64,000 bases of DNA from Tabrizicola sp. (GCA_025458105.1 JALOTD010000001.1:1-64000), one strand, 5' to 3'; positions 54,987-62,843 are shown, counted from the stretch's first letter. Program-made: numbers and translations. Notes: generated by a model from the sequence alone, not told the origin.

Positions 54987-55452
54987 CTGACGGTGGCGGC
55001 AGGCCGGGGATCGCGATCTGGTTTAGAACGGGCAGGCCCGTCTCCTGCTCGACGCGCAGGCAGGCTTCTTCGTAGGTGATCCCTTCGGTATCCATCAACT
55101 CCTGCACGAGGCGGTGAGGGTCGTCGCTCTCGATCTTCACCCCCATGCGGGCGAACGCGCCGAGGACTTGAACGCGTGACACCGAGACAGGGTCTTCCTT
55201 ATGCTCGATGGTCGTCGTGGCAAGCTTCGGGCGGACGTACTGGGCGACTTCCTTGAAGGCCACCAGAGCGACCTGAATGTCCTTGTCCCGGTAGGCTTCC
55301 GCGCCGATGACGGCCATCATCTCGACCGGGTCGAACTGCCCCTTTCCAGAGTGCAGGCGCAGGTCTCGGAGCTTCGCGTCGATGCGGGCTGCAAGCTCGT
55401 CCTTCGACTTGTGCGGTCGGCCATGTCGGGAGGAGTACGGGGTGTTGCCCAT
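54979..55452 (-). CDS. Hypothetical element protein, small-terminase-like helical segment
   Basis: 157 residues. A basic N terminus (YSSRHGRPHKSKDELAARID) and a helical repeat AYRDKDIQVALVAFKEVAQY followed by VRPKLATTTIEHKED, a phrase (AAxYxxPKLAxxE) often met in small-terminase-like phage proteins. The role is not proven. The MGNTPYS start has GGGAGG ten bases upstream; an ATG 24 codons earlier is less likely. Confidence 0.6.
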   Translation of the reverse strand: MGNTPYSSRHGRPHKSKDELAARIDAKLRDLRLHSGKGQFDPVEMMAVIGAEAYRDKDIQVALVAFKEVAQYVRPKLATTTIEHKEDPVSVSRVQVLGAFARMGVKIESDDPHRLVQELMDTEGITYEEACLRVEQETGLPVLNQIAIPGLPPPSDD

Positions 55453-55614
55453 GTTAGGTGGCCCTCCCGATTTCCCGGAAGGGCCGTGCGCATGGAGACA
55501 TGGATGCAGAAGAACTCGCTTCACGAGCCATGCCGATCATGGCACGCGCCGATATGGGACGCGACCGCGCTTCCAGGTGCAACTGATTGGTCATCATGGC
55601 CGGATCGTCCTGCT

Positions 55615-55627
55615 ATAACTCGGTTAT
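55615..55627. promoter_or_regulatory. Palindrome ATAACTCGGTTAT, candidate repressor operator
   Basis: ATAAC-N3-GTTAT inverted repeat followed by CGGAT, lying in the gap upstream of the leftward gene at 54979-55452. A close relative is at 57339-57351 (ATAACTGAGTTAT followed by CAGAT). Confidence 0.5.
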
Positions 55628-55631
55628 CGGA

Positions 55632-55967
55632 TCAGGCGGCTTCGTCTGACCGGCGCTTGACCGGGAACCGGAATTCGCTCCGGTTCGACGACGACCCAGG
55701 CGGGAGTTCGTCTAAGAGCAGACGCCACGGCCAGCCGCGCAGGTACTTTGCTCCCATCGGGTCGGCATGTCCTTCGGAGGCGTTGTGCAGGGCGATGAGT
55801 TCTTGCCGCGTCGATGTGTAGACCAGGAGGAGTGTGCCGTCCGCGGCCTCCCAAGGGGTCATCGCGTCTTCGCCCGAGGAGTAGACGTGCGCGACGTGCC
55901 CAGGTTCGACGGCTTGGGCGTGGGTCATCGACAAGAAGAAGTCTTCGTAGGGGTTCGACGGTTTCAT
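55632..55967 (-). CDS. Hypothetical element protein
   Basis: 111 residues: acidic N-terminal region (NPYEDFFLSMTHAQAVEPGH), a beta-rich middle (ADGTLLLVYTSTRQELIALH) and a basic C terminus. AGGAAC lies before the ATG. No family recognised. Confidence 0.62.
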   Translation of the reverse strand: MKPSNPYEDFFLSMTHAQAVEPGHVAHVYSSGEDAMTPWEAADGTLLLVYTSTRQELIALHNASEGHADPMGAKYLRGWPWRLLLDELPPGSSSNRSEFRFPVKRRSDEAA

Positions 55968-55978
55968 GGTTGTTCCTG

Positions 55979-56209
55979 TCAGGCTGCGGGGACGCGTTCG
56001 ATTGCGTCCAGGATACGTTGGAACCCCTCGCGCATCGCATCGCGGCTGAGGGTGCGTTCTTCCTTCCCAACGGTCACGGTGACGATCCGAGGGTCTTCAT
56101 GGCCGAACACTGAGAAGGAAAAGCTGCGGTTGTCGTAGTCGACGACTTCCACTTCGATGATGTGATCCAGGGGGCGCTCCTCGAACGCCTGGACGATGCG
56201 CTTGCCCAC
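55979..56209 (-). CDS. Hypothetical element protein
   Basis: 76 residues, GTG start with GAGGAGG nine bases upstream. Beta strands (HIIEVEVVDYDNRSFSFSVF, RIVTVTVGKEERTL) then a helix (AMREGFQRILDAIERV). Compact and probably folded; no family recognised. Part of the leftward operon. Confidence 0.62.
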   Translation of the reverse strand: MGKRIVQAFEERPLDHIIEVEVVDYDNRSFSFSVFGHEDPRIVTVTVGKEERTLSRDAMREGFQRILDAIERVPAA

Positions 56210-56211
56210 GG

Positions 56212-56412
56212 TCAGAACGCCTCCTCAGGGATCAGGACGCGCGCGTGGGTCTGATCGTTGCCGGGCCAGCAATGGCCGACGCAGGGCCGCGCGGGCGGGT
56301 CGCTACGTTGTGCCTTGTACTGGTGGGAGAACGTCGGCGGGCTGTCCCAGAGGTAGGTGCAGGTCGTTTCGGTGCGGCGAACTTCGACGACGGTCGGGCG
56401 GTTAGCAGGCAT
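56212..56412 (-). CDS. Hypothetical small element protein
   Basis: 66 residues. It contains CTYLWDSPPTFSHQY and RPCVGHCWPGNDQTH with three cysteines and several histidines, possibly metal-binding. Its start overlaps the upstream gene's last 11 bases and its stop is two bases from the next start. Confidence 0.58.
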   Translation of the reverse strand: MPANRPTVVEVRRTETTCTYLWDSPPTFSHQYKAQRSDPPARPCVGHCWPGNDQTHARVLIPEEAF

Positions 56413-56635
56413 GAGCCGCCCCCGGCAGCAATTCCATCGCGAAGGCGCGGTCTGCTTCGGTCGCAAGGGGCCGCCAGACGATGGTCGGGTTGCCGCCCGG
56501 TGCGCGCGTGACGTGTCGCACAGGCAGGCCGTGGGCTTGCAGCTTGGCCGTCGCCGCGTCGTCGGTCTCAGTGACGCCGAGGGCGCGGTCGTTCTCGTCA
56601 TATGCAGGGGCGGGTCGCCGCCGAAACTTGGGCAT
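56402..56635 (-). CDS. Hypothetical small element protein, first of the leftward operon
   Basis: 77 residues (MPKFRRRPAPAYDENDRALG ... ending PGAAHAC). GGAGA lies seven bases upstream of the ATG. The same frame stays open upstream with a CxxC-containing stretch but no start codon. No family recognised. Confidence 0.58.
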   Translation of the reverse strand: MPKFRRRPAPAYDENDRALGVTETDDAATAKLQAHGLPVRHVTRAPGGNPTIVWRPLATEADRAFAMELLPGAAHAC

Positions 56636-57041
56636 GAGGTCGTCTCCATCGTCGGTGGTGCGGCGGGCGCAAACTGGGCAGAGCTTCTCGAGAAACTCTC
56701 GCCCGCACGCCTTTGCCCGCCGCGCGTGCAGGCTCGACCACGATACGATCCGCTCCCGTTCTGGTTGTACCGAGATATGAGGTCCACCGACCGAACTGAT
56801 GAGGCATCACCGCGCCACCGTTGCAGGATCAAGACGTTGGTCGGCGCGGGGCAGGGGTTTGACCGATACTTGACCGTAAACCGTGGGGGCGGGTCGTCGG
56901 TCAGGGCGATGGCTGCGGTCGGGATCGGTGCAGAGCTTCGATCTGCTGCGATTCTAGGCGGGGTGACGGGTTGGCGGGGGTCAGGGTAGGGCGCGACAGA
57001 TAACCGCCTTCGCTGCGCGTCTGCTGAGGGGTGGGACTATT

Positions 57042-57056
57042 TGTTATAATGTAACA
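57042..57056. promoter_or_regulatory. Palindrome overlapping a consensus -10 box
   Basis: TGTTA-TAATG-TAACA is a perfect five-bp inverted repeat; it contains a perfect TATAAT at 57045-57050. No good -35 was found at 17 bases on the plus strand. It could be a promoter switched by a dimeric repressor. Confidence 0.5.
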
Positions 57057-57140
57057 TGATCGCCCTCTTTTCAGAGGCGGCGCGTGTAGGACGGGGCACG
57101 CGGGATTTGCGGGGTCAGGACGGCGCTGCTTCCACATCAT

Positions 57141-57300
57141 GCGCAAGCGCGTATGTCACAGAAATTGTTGTTGCGGGACAGCAAGCGCCGGGTGATGCAG
57201 GGTCATCACGCGTGCAGGCGCGTATGTCACAGAAATTGTTGTTGCCTTCTGACTTTTCGAAACTGCATCAACAATTTCTTTGAGATACGCGCTTGCGCGC
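57141..57300. repeat. Two direct and one inverted copy of a ~30-base repeat
   Basis: A 28-base core beginning GCGCGTATGTCACAG and ending TTGTTGTTGC is identical at 57147-57174 and 57218-57245 (period 71). A third, inverted copy lies at 57266-57300 (CAACAATTTC ... ATACGCGCTTGCGC) with a few changes. Copies 2 and 3 can pair into a long imperfect hairpin with about 20 bases of loop. Copies 1 and 3 also share the flanking GCGCAAGC. Confidence 0.85.
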
Positions 57301-57338
57301 GACTGGATGCAGCGATGCAGCAATTCCGGGTCGCAGAC

Positions 57339-57351
57339 ATAACTGAGTTAT
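57339..57351. promoter_or_regulatory. Palindrome ATAACTGAGTTAT, candidate repressor operator
   Basis: Perfect six-bp arms (ATAACT/AGTTAT) around G, followed by CAGAT, 82 bases upstream of the rightward gene at 57433. Matches the 55615-55627 palindrome at arms and downstream bases. Confidence 0.52.
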
Positions 57352-57432
57352 CAGATTCCACCTGTATCCGTGGTCGAGCCACCCCTTCCTGCCCGCGTAT
57401 GATGCCAAGGCATCAAGAACGGAGGCCCGACC

Positions 57433-57615
57433 ATGAACATGCGCGAATTCTGTGACCACCTGAAAGCCCTCGGCCGTGCCGCCGCCGAGGACGGCTTCGA
57501 TCCAAAGCGTGCCCGCCATTTGCTGATGCACGAGACGCGCTCCGCTGCATCCGCATCCTACGCCTATCGGGAAGGCTATCTGCCTGCCCGCGCCGCACTC
57601 CAGCTTGTCGCGTAG
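57433..57615 (+). CDS. Small hypothetical element protein
   Basis: 60 residues, helical and basic (FCDHLKALGRAAAEDGFDPK, AYREGYLPARAALQL). GGAGG lies seven bases upstream of the ATG. First rightward gene after the control region; its end overlaps the convergent gene by 40 bases. Confidence 0.65.
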   Translation: MNMREFCDHLKALGRAAAEDGFDPKRARHLLMHETRSAASASYAYREGYLPARAALQLVA

Positions 57616-57842
57616 ACCCCGGCAGCGTTAAGGATCGGCGTCCTCGGAAACCGATCCTGACGCCTCTGGAACGCCTGGTAGACGAACTCCTCCAAGTGTT
57701 CCCGGTCGATCCAGGCAAGGTCAGCTTCGATCAATGCCTGACAGCAGCGCATGTAGAAGGGGACAAAACCTTCCCCTTCCTGTGCCTCGTCACCGACGAC
57801 GCGGGCGAGCGAAAGCAACATTTCCTCCTCGTCCTCAGTCAA
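57576..57842 (-). CDS. Small acidic hypothetical element protein, TTG start
   Basis: 88 residues. The TTG start is favoured because AAGGAGGA lies seven bases upstream, while an ATG seven codons in has poor spacing. Sequence TEDEEEMLLSLARVVGDEAQ then LEEFVYQAFQRRQDRFPRTP is helical and acidic. It overlaps the upstream gene by eight bases, implying coupling. Confidence 0.6.
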   Translation of the reverse strand: MTEDEEEMLLSLARVVGDEAQEGEGFVPFYMRCCQALIEADLAWIDREHLEEFVYQAFQRRQDRFPRTPILNAAGVYATSWSAARAGR

Positions 57843-59073
57843 CGGAATATCCTCCTTCGTCCTCGACAGGCTGACGGCGATCTTTCAGGTATGCGACCGG
57901 GTCGTCATTCTCGAGGTTGAGTCCCGTCAACCGCATGACGAAGTCCCGTCCGACCGATCCACCAAGGTTGTCGCGTTCCGGGTCGAATGCACGCCAGCGC
58001 CAGACAAACTCGGTGCTCTCGTCCTCCCAATCGTTTCTGTCCTCGAACTCCCGGCCAGCCCGCCCCTTTTTCTTGTAGCGCCTCTGGTATTCGACCTCAG
58101 GCACCTCATCAGGCAGCGCGTGACGTGCTGCCGCCTTGACCCTGACCCTCAGGATACGATCCTCATAGTCGAAGGAGCGCATCACAGAGTCCCAAGTCCC
58201 ACGGCGTTCGACCTCGCACATCGCTTGCCACTCCCAGCGGAAATCGTCCGAAGCGAACTCCTTCCACTGGCGTTCGACGGTGACAGTGGGGGGCTTGCGC
58301 GTCCCGTCGCGGTACATCTTGAACCCTGACGCGAGCAGGTCCTGGAATTCCGCCCGCAGGACGTCCTCGTTCGACCAGAAGAAGCTGAACTGCGGACCTT
58401 CGGGGAAAGCAGGGTCGAAGTAGTGGAACTCCGACACATTGGATGACCACTTCGACCGCGCGTGCGTAGTCTCGAACTGGCGAAGGTGCTTGAACGCTGC
58501 GAACGCCGCTTCTTCACCGTCCGCATCAAGCGCGTCCTTCACGCGGAAGTCGACCATGCTCCTCCAGTGATCATGCTCCTTGACCCCGACCTCCCACCGG
58601 TCGAGACCCTGCATCACCCGCGAGCGCCAGTCGCGCGCACGATGGCGAATGTCCTCGAACGCCCGCACCTTGGTCGAACGCGACAGAGCTGAACGCCAAG
58701 TTGAGTCCTTGCAAAGGTCGGCAAGACCCAGCGCCGCGTGCCACCAGTCAGCGGGCGCATAGTCAAGCAGCACCTTGCGGAAAGTGTCCCAGTCGTCGGG
58801 TATGTCGGGCGGGCTGCAATACGCACGCGGGTTCCACCGAACGTCGAGTGCAAGGGACTCGAGCACTTCGCTGACAGGCGTCCACACCTCGTCACCGCGC
58901 AGTCCCGCGTAGACTGTCCCGTCCGCTAGCGCCTTCTGGATACGCCAGTGCTCGCGGGAGAACTGCTTGGCCGCTTCAATCGCTTTCTTGCCGACCCCCC
59001 GGAACGTCTTCAAGATCTTGTCGCCGTCGTCGAACGACCAAGATTCATCCTGTCTCTCGCGGTAGGTCGTCAT
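57835..59073 (-). CDS. Large hypothetical element protein
   Basis: 412 residues, rich in Trp, Asp, Glu and Arg (for example KEHDHWRSMVDFRVKDALDA, FRWEWQAMCEVERRGTWDSV, WRWRAFDPERDNLGG). No catalytic motif recognised. The MTTYRERQDES start has GGAGG seven bases upstream and overlaps the HTH gene by ATGA, so the two form one operon. Repeated W/F-x-W and coil-like charged stretches suggest a binding protein rather than an enzyme; could be a replication protein of unknown type. Confidence 0.68.
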   Translation of the reverse strand: MTTYRERQDESWSFDDGDKILKTFRGVGKKAIEAAKQFSREHWRIQKALADGTVYAGLRGDEVWTPVSEVLESLALDVRWNPRAYCSPPDIPDDWDTFRKVLLDYAPADWWHAALGLADLCKDSTWRSALSRSTKVRAFEDIRHRARDWRSRVMQGLDRWEVGVKEHDHWRSMVDFRVKDALDADGEEAAFAAFKHLRQFETTHARSKWSSNVSEFHYFDPAFPEGPQFSFFWSNEDVLRAEFQDLLASGFKMYRDGTRKPPTVTVERQWKEFASDDFRWEWQAMCEVERRGTWDSVMRSFDYEDRILRVRVKAAARHALPDEVPEVEYQRRYKKKGRAGREFEDRNDWEDESTEFVWRWRAFDPERDNLGGSVGRDFVMRLTGLNLENDDPVAYLKDRRQPVEDEGGYSVD

Positions 59074-59279
59074 TTCTGCGCCTCCATGAACGCGTCGAGG
59101 TCTTCCTTGCGGTAGCGAACCATCCGCTGTCCTACCCTGATGTACTTTGGCCCCTTCCCCTTGAAACGCCAATCCGAAAGCGTCCAGGGGGAGGAGTCGA
59201 GATACTTCGCGGCGACCTCAGGCGACATATAGGACGGCCACTCTGGAAGTGGCGGGCTGCTTGCTTCTTCGTAGGTCAT
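59070..59279 (-). CDS. HTH (AlpA/excisionase-like) DNA-binding protein
   Basis: 69 residues. MSPEVAAKYLDSSPWTLSDW followed by RFKGKGPKYIRVGQRMVRYR and KEDLDAFM is the winged HTH_17/MerR-like fold of excisionases and AlpA regulators. It is coupled to the large unknown gene and preceded by a palindrome at 59309-59323. Confidence 0.85.
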   Translation of the reverse strand: MTYEEASSPPLPEWPSYMSPEVAAKYLDSSPWTLSDWRFKGKGPKYIRVGQRMVRYRKEDLDAFMEAQK

Positions 59280-59308
59280 GTTCGACCTCCTTCGTTGCTC
59301 CAATGATG

Positions 59309-59323
59309 CGACGTTAGACGTCG
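59309..59323. promoter_or_regulatory. Palindrome CGACGT-TAG-ACGTCG upstream of the HTH gene
   Basis: Perfect six-bp arms about 30 bases before the HTH start codon, in the divergent space with the restriction gene. A natural candidate for an operator of this or a neighbouring regulator. Confidence 0.5.
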
Positions 59324-59443
59324 TTTTGTGTGAGTTCATCACCAAGTTGAGGTTCCGACTGTGCAGAATGAGGTAACAACCTGATTTACTCCTCGAGTTC
59401 AATGCGGTAGCGGTATCGAAGAGCAACATCTGGACCTGATCGC

Positions 59444-60397
59444 ATGGCGAGGCTACCGAAGCTACCCAATCTCTTGGAACGCAAGATTTACAAAACTGGG
59501 CAGACGCGCGGTGCCGACGACGACCAGATTTTCCAGAATCGAGTTGGGCGCAATTCTACTGTATTAATCCCGTTCCCGGTTTGGGTCCAGATTCCGGCTC
59601 TGCATACAATTAAGTACGAGAACGGCTTCATCGTTCTAGTTAACCCGCGCGATTTCTTCAAGGTTGCAAAAGGTGATATTTCTGCGCATGGTTTGGAAAT
59701 TGGCCGCAACGCCCTCGTGTTTTACGAGCGGCGCGACGAATGGTTGGAATTTCATCCTGACAAGTACGGCTTCAAACCTCCGACTTCGCGGATTGCGCCT
59801 CTTGGCGGTCAATACGTCGCAAGGATAGCGAATACAACGGCTGAAGCGGATGAACGCATCAACATCGGCTATACAAGCACAGGGCTAAAGGGTGCCGGAA
59901 TCCGGCTGTATGAGTATGCCGACACTGGTGCCCTCGGCACGACACGAATCCAGCTTGAGGCGGTCTTCTGGCACGCCGTTGATGCAGTGGAAAAGATGCG
60001 CGCTGCCGGTATGACAGAGGACCAGATTCGACTTCGTCGTGCCGCCGTGCTCGATCACGCAGCCAAACTCGGATTGCTCGACTACGATCAACTCGTAGGC
60101 GCGCGCATCCTCAATGCTGATAGGGAAGTCGTCTGCCCTCTGTGCCTGGAACCGATCAGTGTTGCTGGCTTCTTGAGCCGCCTGCCTCAAGCATCAGGAC
60201 GTGAACGGCACGATCTGACTGTGACGGAAATCAACCTGTTCCATATCCAGGAACTCGGCTACGGGGTGTTCAATCACAGGCCCTATAACCTCGGCTGGGG
60301 TCATCATCACTGCAACGTCGTCTGCAAGGATTCAGGCATCCATCCGACGCTCGAATGGATGGCGTCAGTCATGCGGCGAAACGGGATGCTAAACTGA
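59444..60397 (+). CDS. Type II restriction endonuclease candidate with HNH-like zinc site (possibly BstXI family)
   Basis: 317 residues, visibly less GC-rich than neighbours. The N-terminal stretch KIYKTGQTRGADDDQIFQNR VGRNSTVLIP region resembles the BstXI-type restriction enzyme family as far as memory allows. The C-terminal 90 residues hold a CxxC (C231, C234), H256, H267, N282, H287-H289, C290 and C294, consistent with an HNH/beta-beta-alpha-metal fold. It converges on and overlaps a DNA methyltransferase gene by nine bases, the classic context of a restriction enzyme. Family name less certain than the role. Confidence 0.7.
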   Translation: MARLPKLPNLLERKIYKTGQTRGADDDQIFQNRVGRNSTVLIPFPVWVQIPALHTIKYENGFIVLVNPRDFFKVAKGDISAHGLEIGRNALVFYERRDEWLEFHPDKYGFKPPTSRIAPLGGQYVARIANTTAEADERINIGYTSTGLKGAGIRLYEYADTGALGTTRIQLEAVFWHAVDAVEKMRAAGMTEDQIRLRRAAVLDHAAKLGLLDYDQLVGARILNADREVVCPLCLEPISVAGFLSRLPQASGRERHDLTVTEINLFHIQELGYGVFNHRPYNLGWGHHHCNVVCKDSGIHPTLEWMASVMRRNGMLN

Positions 60398-61516
60398 GAA
60401 CAGGGGCAGGTCGGCGGGAACCTTGCCGTTTGGCGCGACCTGGGGACGCGGCGCAGCAGATTGCGTTCTGCCTTCCTTGATCCGTGCAGACAGGCTTGCC
60501 GCCGCATATTCGACCCACTTGTCTTCAATCTCGATTCCGATAGACCGGCGGTTGAGGTCATGGGCTGCGAGCATGGTAGCGCCAGAGCCGTTGAAACAAT
60601 CGAGTACCACATCACCTTCGTAGCTGCTGGTCGATATGATCAACTTAAGGAGGTCTTGAGGCTTTTCTGCCGGGTGTTTGCCTTTGTATTGGCGCACGTT
60701 CATGTGGTCCCAAATATCGGTGAACGGCTGGCTCGGATCGACGTTGAAGGCGCGGATCACGTCCTCATAGGCGGGCATAAGGCCAATCTTGCCTGTGCCG
60801 ACAAACGCAGCGCACATCTTGGCATACTGATCGCGGCTCGGAATGTTGCGTCCTGTTTCCCAGTTCGAGACAGCGCCGCCGTTGTTCACCTTACCATAGG
60901 CACCGATGATCTCAGTGAGCTCGTTTGAGGACAGATCGCACAGCTTTCGGCAATCCCGCAGGAACAAGCCGAACGGCGACTTGTGCAAGTTGCCGTCGCG
61001 CGCGGGTGAACAGACAATGATCCGCTCGCTGTGCGGATACCACTGACGCAGGGCGGTCTTCTTCATCTTCTGTTTCCAGCCGTCGTAGCCCGGTTCGTTC
61101 GGCTTGGTCCAGGTGATCGTGCTGTGCATGTTCATCGTCTTGGACGCTTGAACATAAAGGAACGGCATCATTTCCGACGAGCAAAACAGATAGATCGACC
61201 CATTGGGTCGAAGGACACGGTGCCATTCTGTGAAATACTGATCCATCCAGATCAGATATTCCTCATCGTCGCCAAAGGAGGCGTCTCCGTAGATGTTGGC
61301 TTTCTTCGTCGAATGATATGGAGGGTCAGTCAGCACGAGGTCGATTGAATGGCTCGGTATCAACTTGAGCAATTCGAGCGAGTCCCCTTTGCAGAGGTTG
61401 TGCTCGGGACTGTGAAATGCCGAATAGCCAGCAAGTTTGGCGCTCGTTTTGCGAAACGCCTCTTGTCGGTTCGTCGGGTATATCGCGGTTTCAGAACGGG
61501 GAATCTGGAAGGGCAT
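60389..61516 (-). CDS. Beta-class DNA methyltransferase (N4-C or N6-A) with embedded HTH
   Basis: 375 residues. Motif IV LTDPPYHS at residues 62-69 precedes motif I DCFNGSGATMLAA near 306-318, the beta-class order, with RQYKGKHPAEKP (motif X side) between. Residues ~182-240 form an XRE-like HTH (GLFLRDCRKLCDLSSNELTE, GGAVSNWETGRNIPSRDQYA) inside the target-recognition region, which could add DNA recognition or autoregulation. Modifies the site presumably cut by the convergent endonuclease. Confidence 0.9.
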   Translation of the reverse strand: MPFQIPRSETAIYPTNRQEAFRKTSAKLAGYSAFHSPEHNLCKGDSLELLKLIPSHSIDLVLTDPPYHSTKKANIYGDASFGDDEEYLIWMDQYFTEWHRVLRPNGSIYLFCSSEMMPFLYVQASKTMNMHSTITWTKPNEPGYDGWKQKMKKTALRQWYPHSERIIVCSPARDGNLHKSPFGLFLRDCRKLCDLSSNELTEIIGAYGKVNNGGAVSNWETGRNIPSRDQYAKMCAAFVGTGKIGLMPAYEDVIRAFNVDPSQPFTDIWDHMNVRQYKGKHPAEKPQDLLKLIISTSSYEGDVVLDCFNGSGATMLAAHDLNRRSIGIEIEDKWVEYAAASLSARIKEGRTQSAAPRPQVAPNGKVPADLPLFSV

Positions 61517-61764
61517 GTGTCACTTGCTCACTTTTGCCTAGGATTACGCGATATGTAGGGGCTGCGCAATCGTTCACGCACCACGCGTTGCGTGACAGGC
61601 CGGACGGTCGAGTAAGCGCCGACACTTTGTGCAGCAGCGGGCTAGGTGTCTCAAACAAACATCACCTCTACCCCACAATACCCGGTTGAGCGAGAACAAA
61701 GACGGAACTTATGAACGTGTCACCGGGCCACCTACGGTCCCGCCCATCAACGGAGTGACACGAC

Positions 61765-62796
61765 ATGCCGAAGTTCAACACCAACCAACTCGTCTCCTTC
61801 ATCAAAGCCCACGCCATCACGAACTACGCGAAAGGCTGGGACGTCGTGGTCGAGACCATGACCGACGCGGACATTGCGGAACGCCTCGGGGACGCGACGA
61901 CCCAAAAGGCGGCGATTGCAGCCTTCGCAGGCATCGTCGGTGCTTTCAACGAGCAGCGCGACATGCACCGCAACGAGGCGCTGCTCATGGGTGCAGAACC
62001 GACCCAGGACGAGGTCGCCTCGGGCAAGGTCGATGCGCTCCTGGGCAAGCAGGAGCCGACCCTCCAGGACGTTCTCAACGGCCTGACCGACCTCCAGAAG
62101 CGCGTTGTCGTCGCCCTGCTGGACGCCGGTATCGACTGCAACGGTGCCGAGACCCTGGACGCGATGCGGTCGGACAACATGACCTACGCAGACGTCGCCG
62201 ACCTGTCGCAGCGCACGGGCCTGACGAAGTCGCAGGTCAAGGGCGTGCTGTCCGGGCTGTCGGGCATCGTGGACACGGACGTCGAGAAGCCGAATGGACA
62301 GCCGGGCGTTGACCAAGTCCTGACCGACTTCGGGGTGATCGTCGCCTTCGAACTCCTGGCCGAAGGCGTGGTTGCCAATCCTGGTCCTGCCAAGTCCGAG
62401 AAGCCTGCCAAGACCTCGAACGTCGTCAAGCTGCCGACCACCAAGAAGGAGAAAGCTTCTCCTGCGCCGAAGAAGGCGCGCTCCGTTGAGGATCGCGTCC
62501 TTGTGCAGCCTGCGAAAGACCTTCGGGACGTGAAGCCGATGACCGCAGGTTCGAAGCGCCACGTGATCTGCGAGGCGCTGCTGCGCGGGACGACGATGGA
62601 ACACCTGGCCGAGGTGACGGGCTGGAAACGCGACGTCGTCTCGTCGGCCCTCTACTACGACGTCAAGCAGGTTGGCTTGGGCGTCGAACGCAAGGGCGGC
62701 AAGCTCTACCTCCTGATGCCCGAAGGCGTGAAGAAGCTGCCTCTGCGCGACAAGACGACGACCCGCGCGGACGCCCTCGTCGCCGCCTGCAAGTGA
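61765..62796 (+). CDS. Winged-helix (DUF3489-like) element protein
   Basis: 343 residues. N-terminal helical domain, a middle winged-helix-like section (GLTDLQKRVVVALLDAGIDC, LSQRTGLTKSQVKGVLSGLS), a Lys/Pro-rich linker (KLPTTKKEKASPAPKKARS) and a C-terminal wing (SKRHVICEALLRGTTMEHLA, EVTGWKRDVVSSALYYDVKQ) like DUF3489. Probably a DNA-binding regulator. Followed by a good terminator. Confidence 0.72.
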   Translation: MPKFNTNQLVSFIKAHAITNYAKGWDVVVETMTDADIAERLGDATTQKAAIAAFAGIVGAFNEQRDMHRNEALLMGAEPTQDEVASGKVDALLGKQEPTLQDVLNGLTDLQKRVVVALLDAGIDCNGAETLDAMRSDNMTYADVADLSQRTGLTKSQVKGVLSGLSGIVDTDVEKPNGQPGVDQVLTDFGVIVAFELLAEGVVANPGPAKSEKPAKTSNVVKLPTTKKEKASPAPKKARSVEDRVLVQPAKDLRDVKPMTAGSKRHVICEALLRGTTMEHLAEVTGWKRDVVSSALYYDVKQVGLGVERKGGKLYLLMPEGVKKLPLRDKTTTRADALVAACK

Positions 62797-62843
62797 TCTG
62801 GAAACTGCCGTTGCGGCAAGAACCACACCGCCACCGACAACGC

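Larger units (their letters stand above)
56636..57432. other. Gene-free control region of the mobile element
   Basis: About 800 bases without a convincing gene separate the leftward operon from the rightward genes. It holds an A/T-rich promoter-like spot with an overlapping palindrome (57042-57056), a three-copy repeat (57141-57300) and a second palindrome (57339-57351). This is where element promoters and possibly a replication origin or regulatory RNA would lie. Confidence 0.65.

Noticed and set aside
54649..54990. 113-codon plus-strand ORF between leftward element genes
   Set aside because: No ribosome-binding site, Arg/Ser/Thr-rich random-looking sequence, and it runs against the operon direction.
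56636..56770. Upstream extension of the 56402-56635 gene with a CxxC motif (CGREFLEKLCPVC)
   Set aside because: The frame is open and looks protein-like, but no ATG, GTG or TTG start was found before an in-frame TGA; the downstream ATG has a good ribosome-binding site.
57141..57300. CRISPR array
   Set aside because: Only two direct copies plus one inverted, with uneven spacing and no cas genes.
57153..57455. 100-codon plus-strand ORF across the repeat region
   Set aside because: It reads through both repeat copies in different frames, is Cys/Arg-rich without pattern and has no ribosome-binding site.
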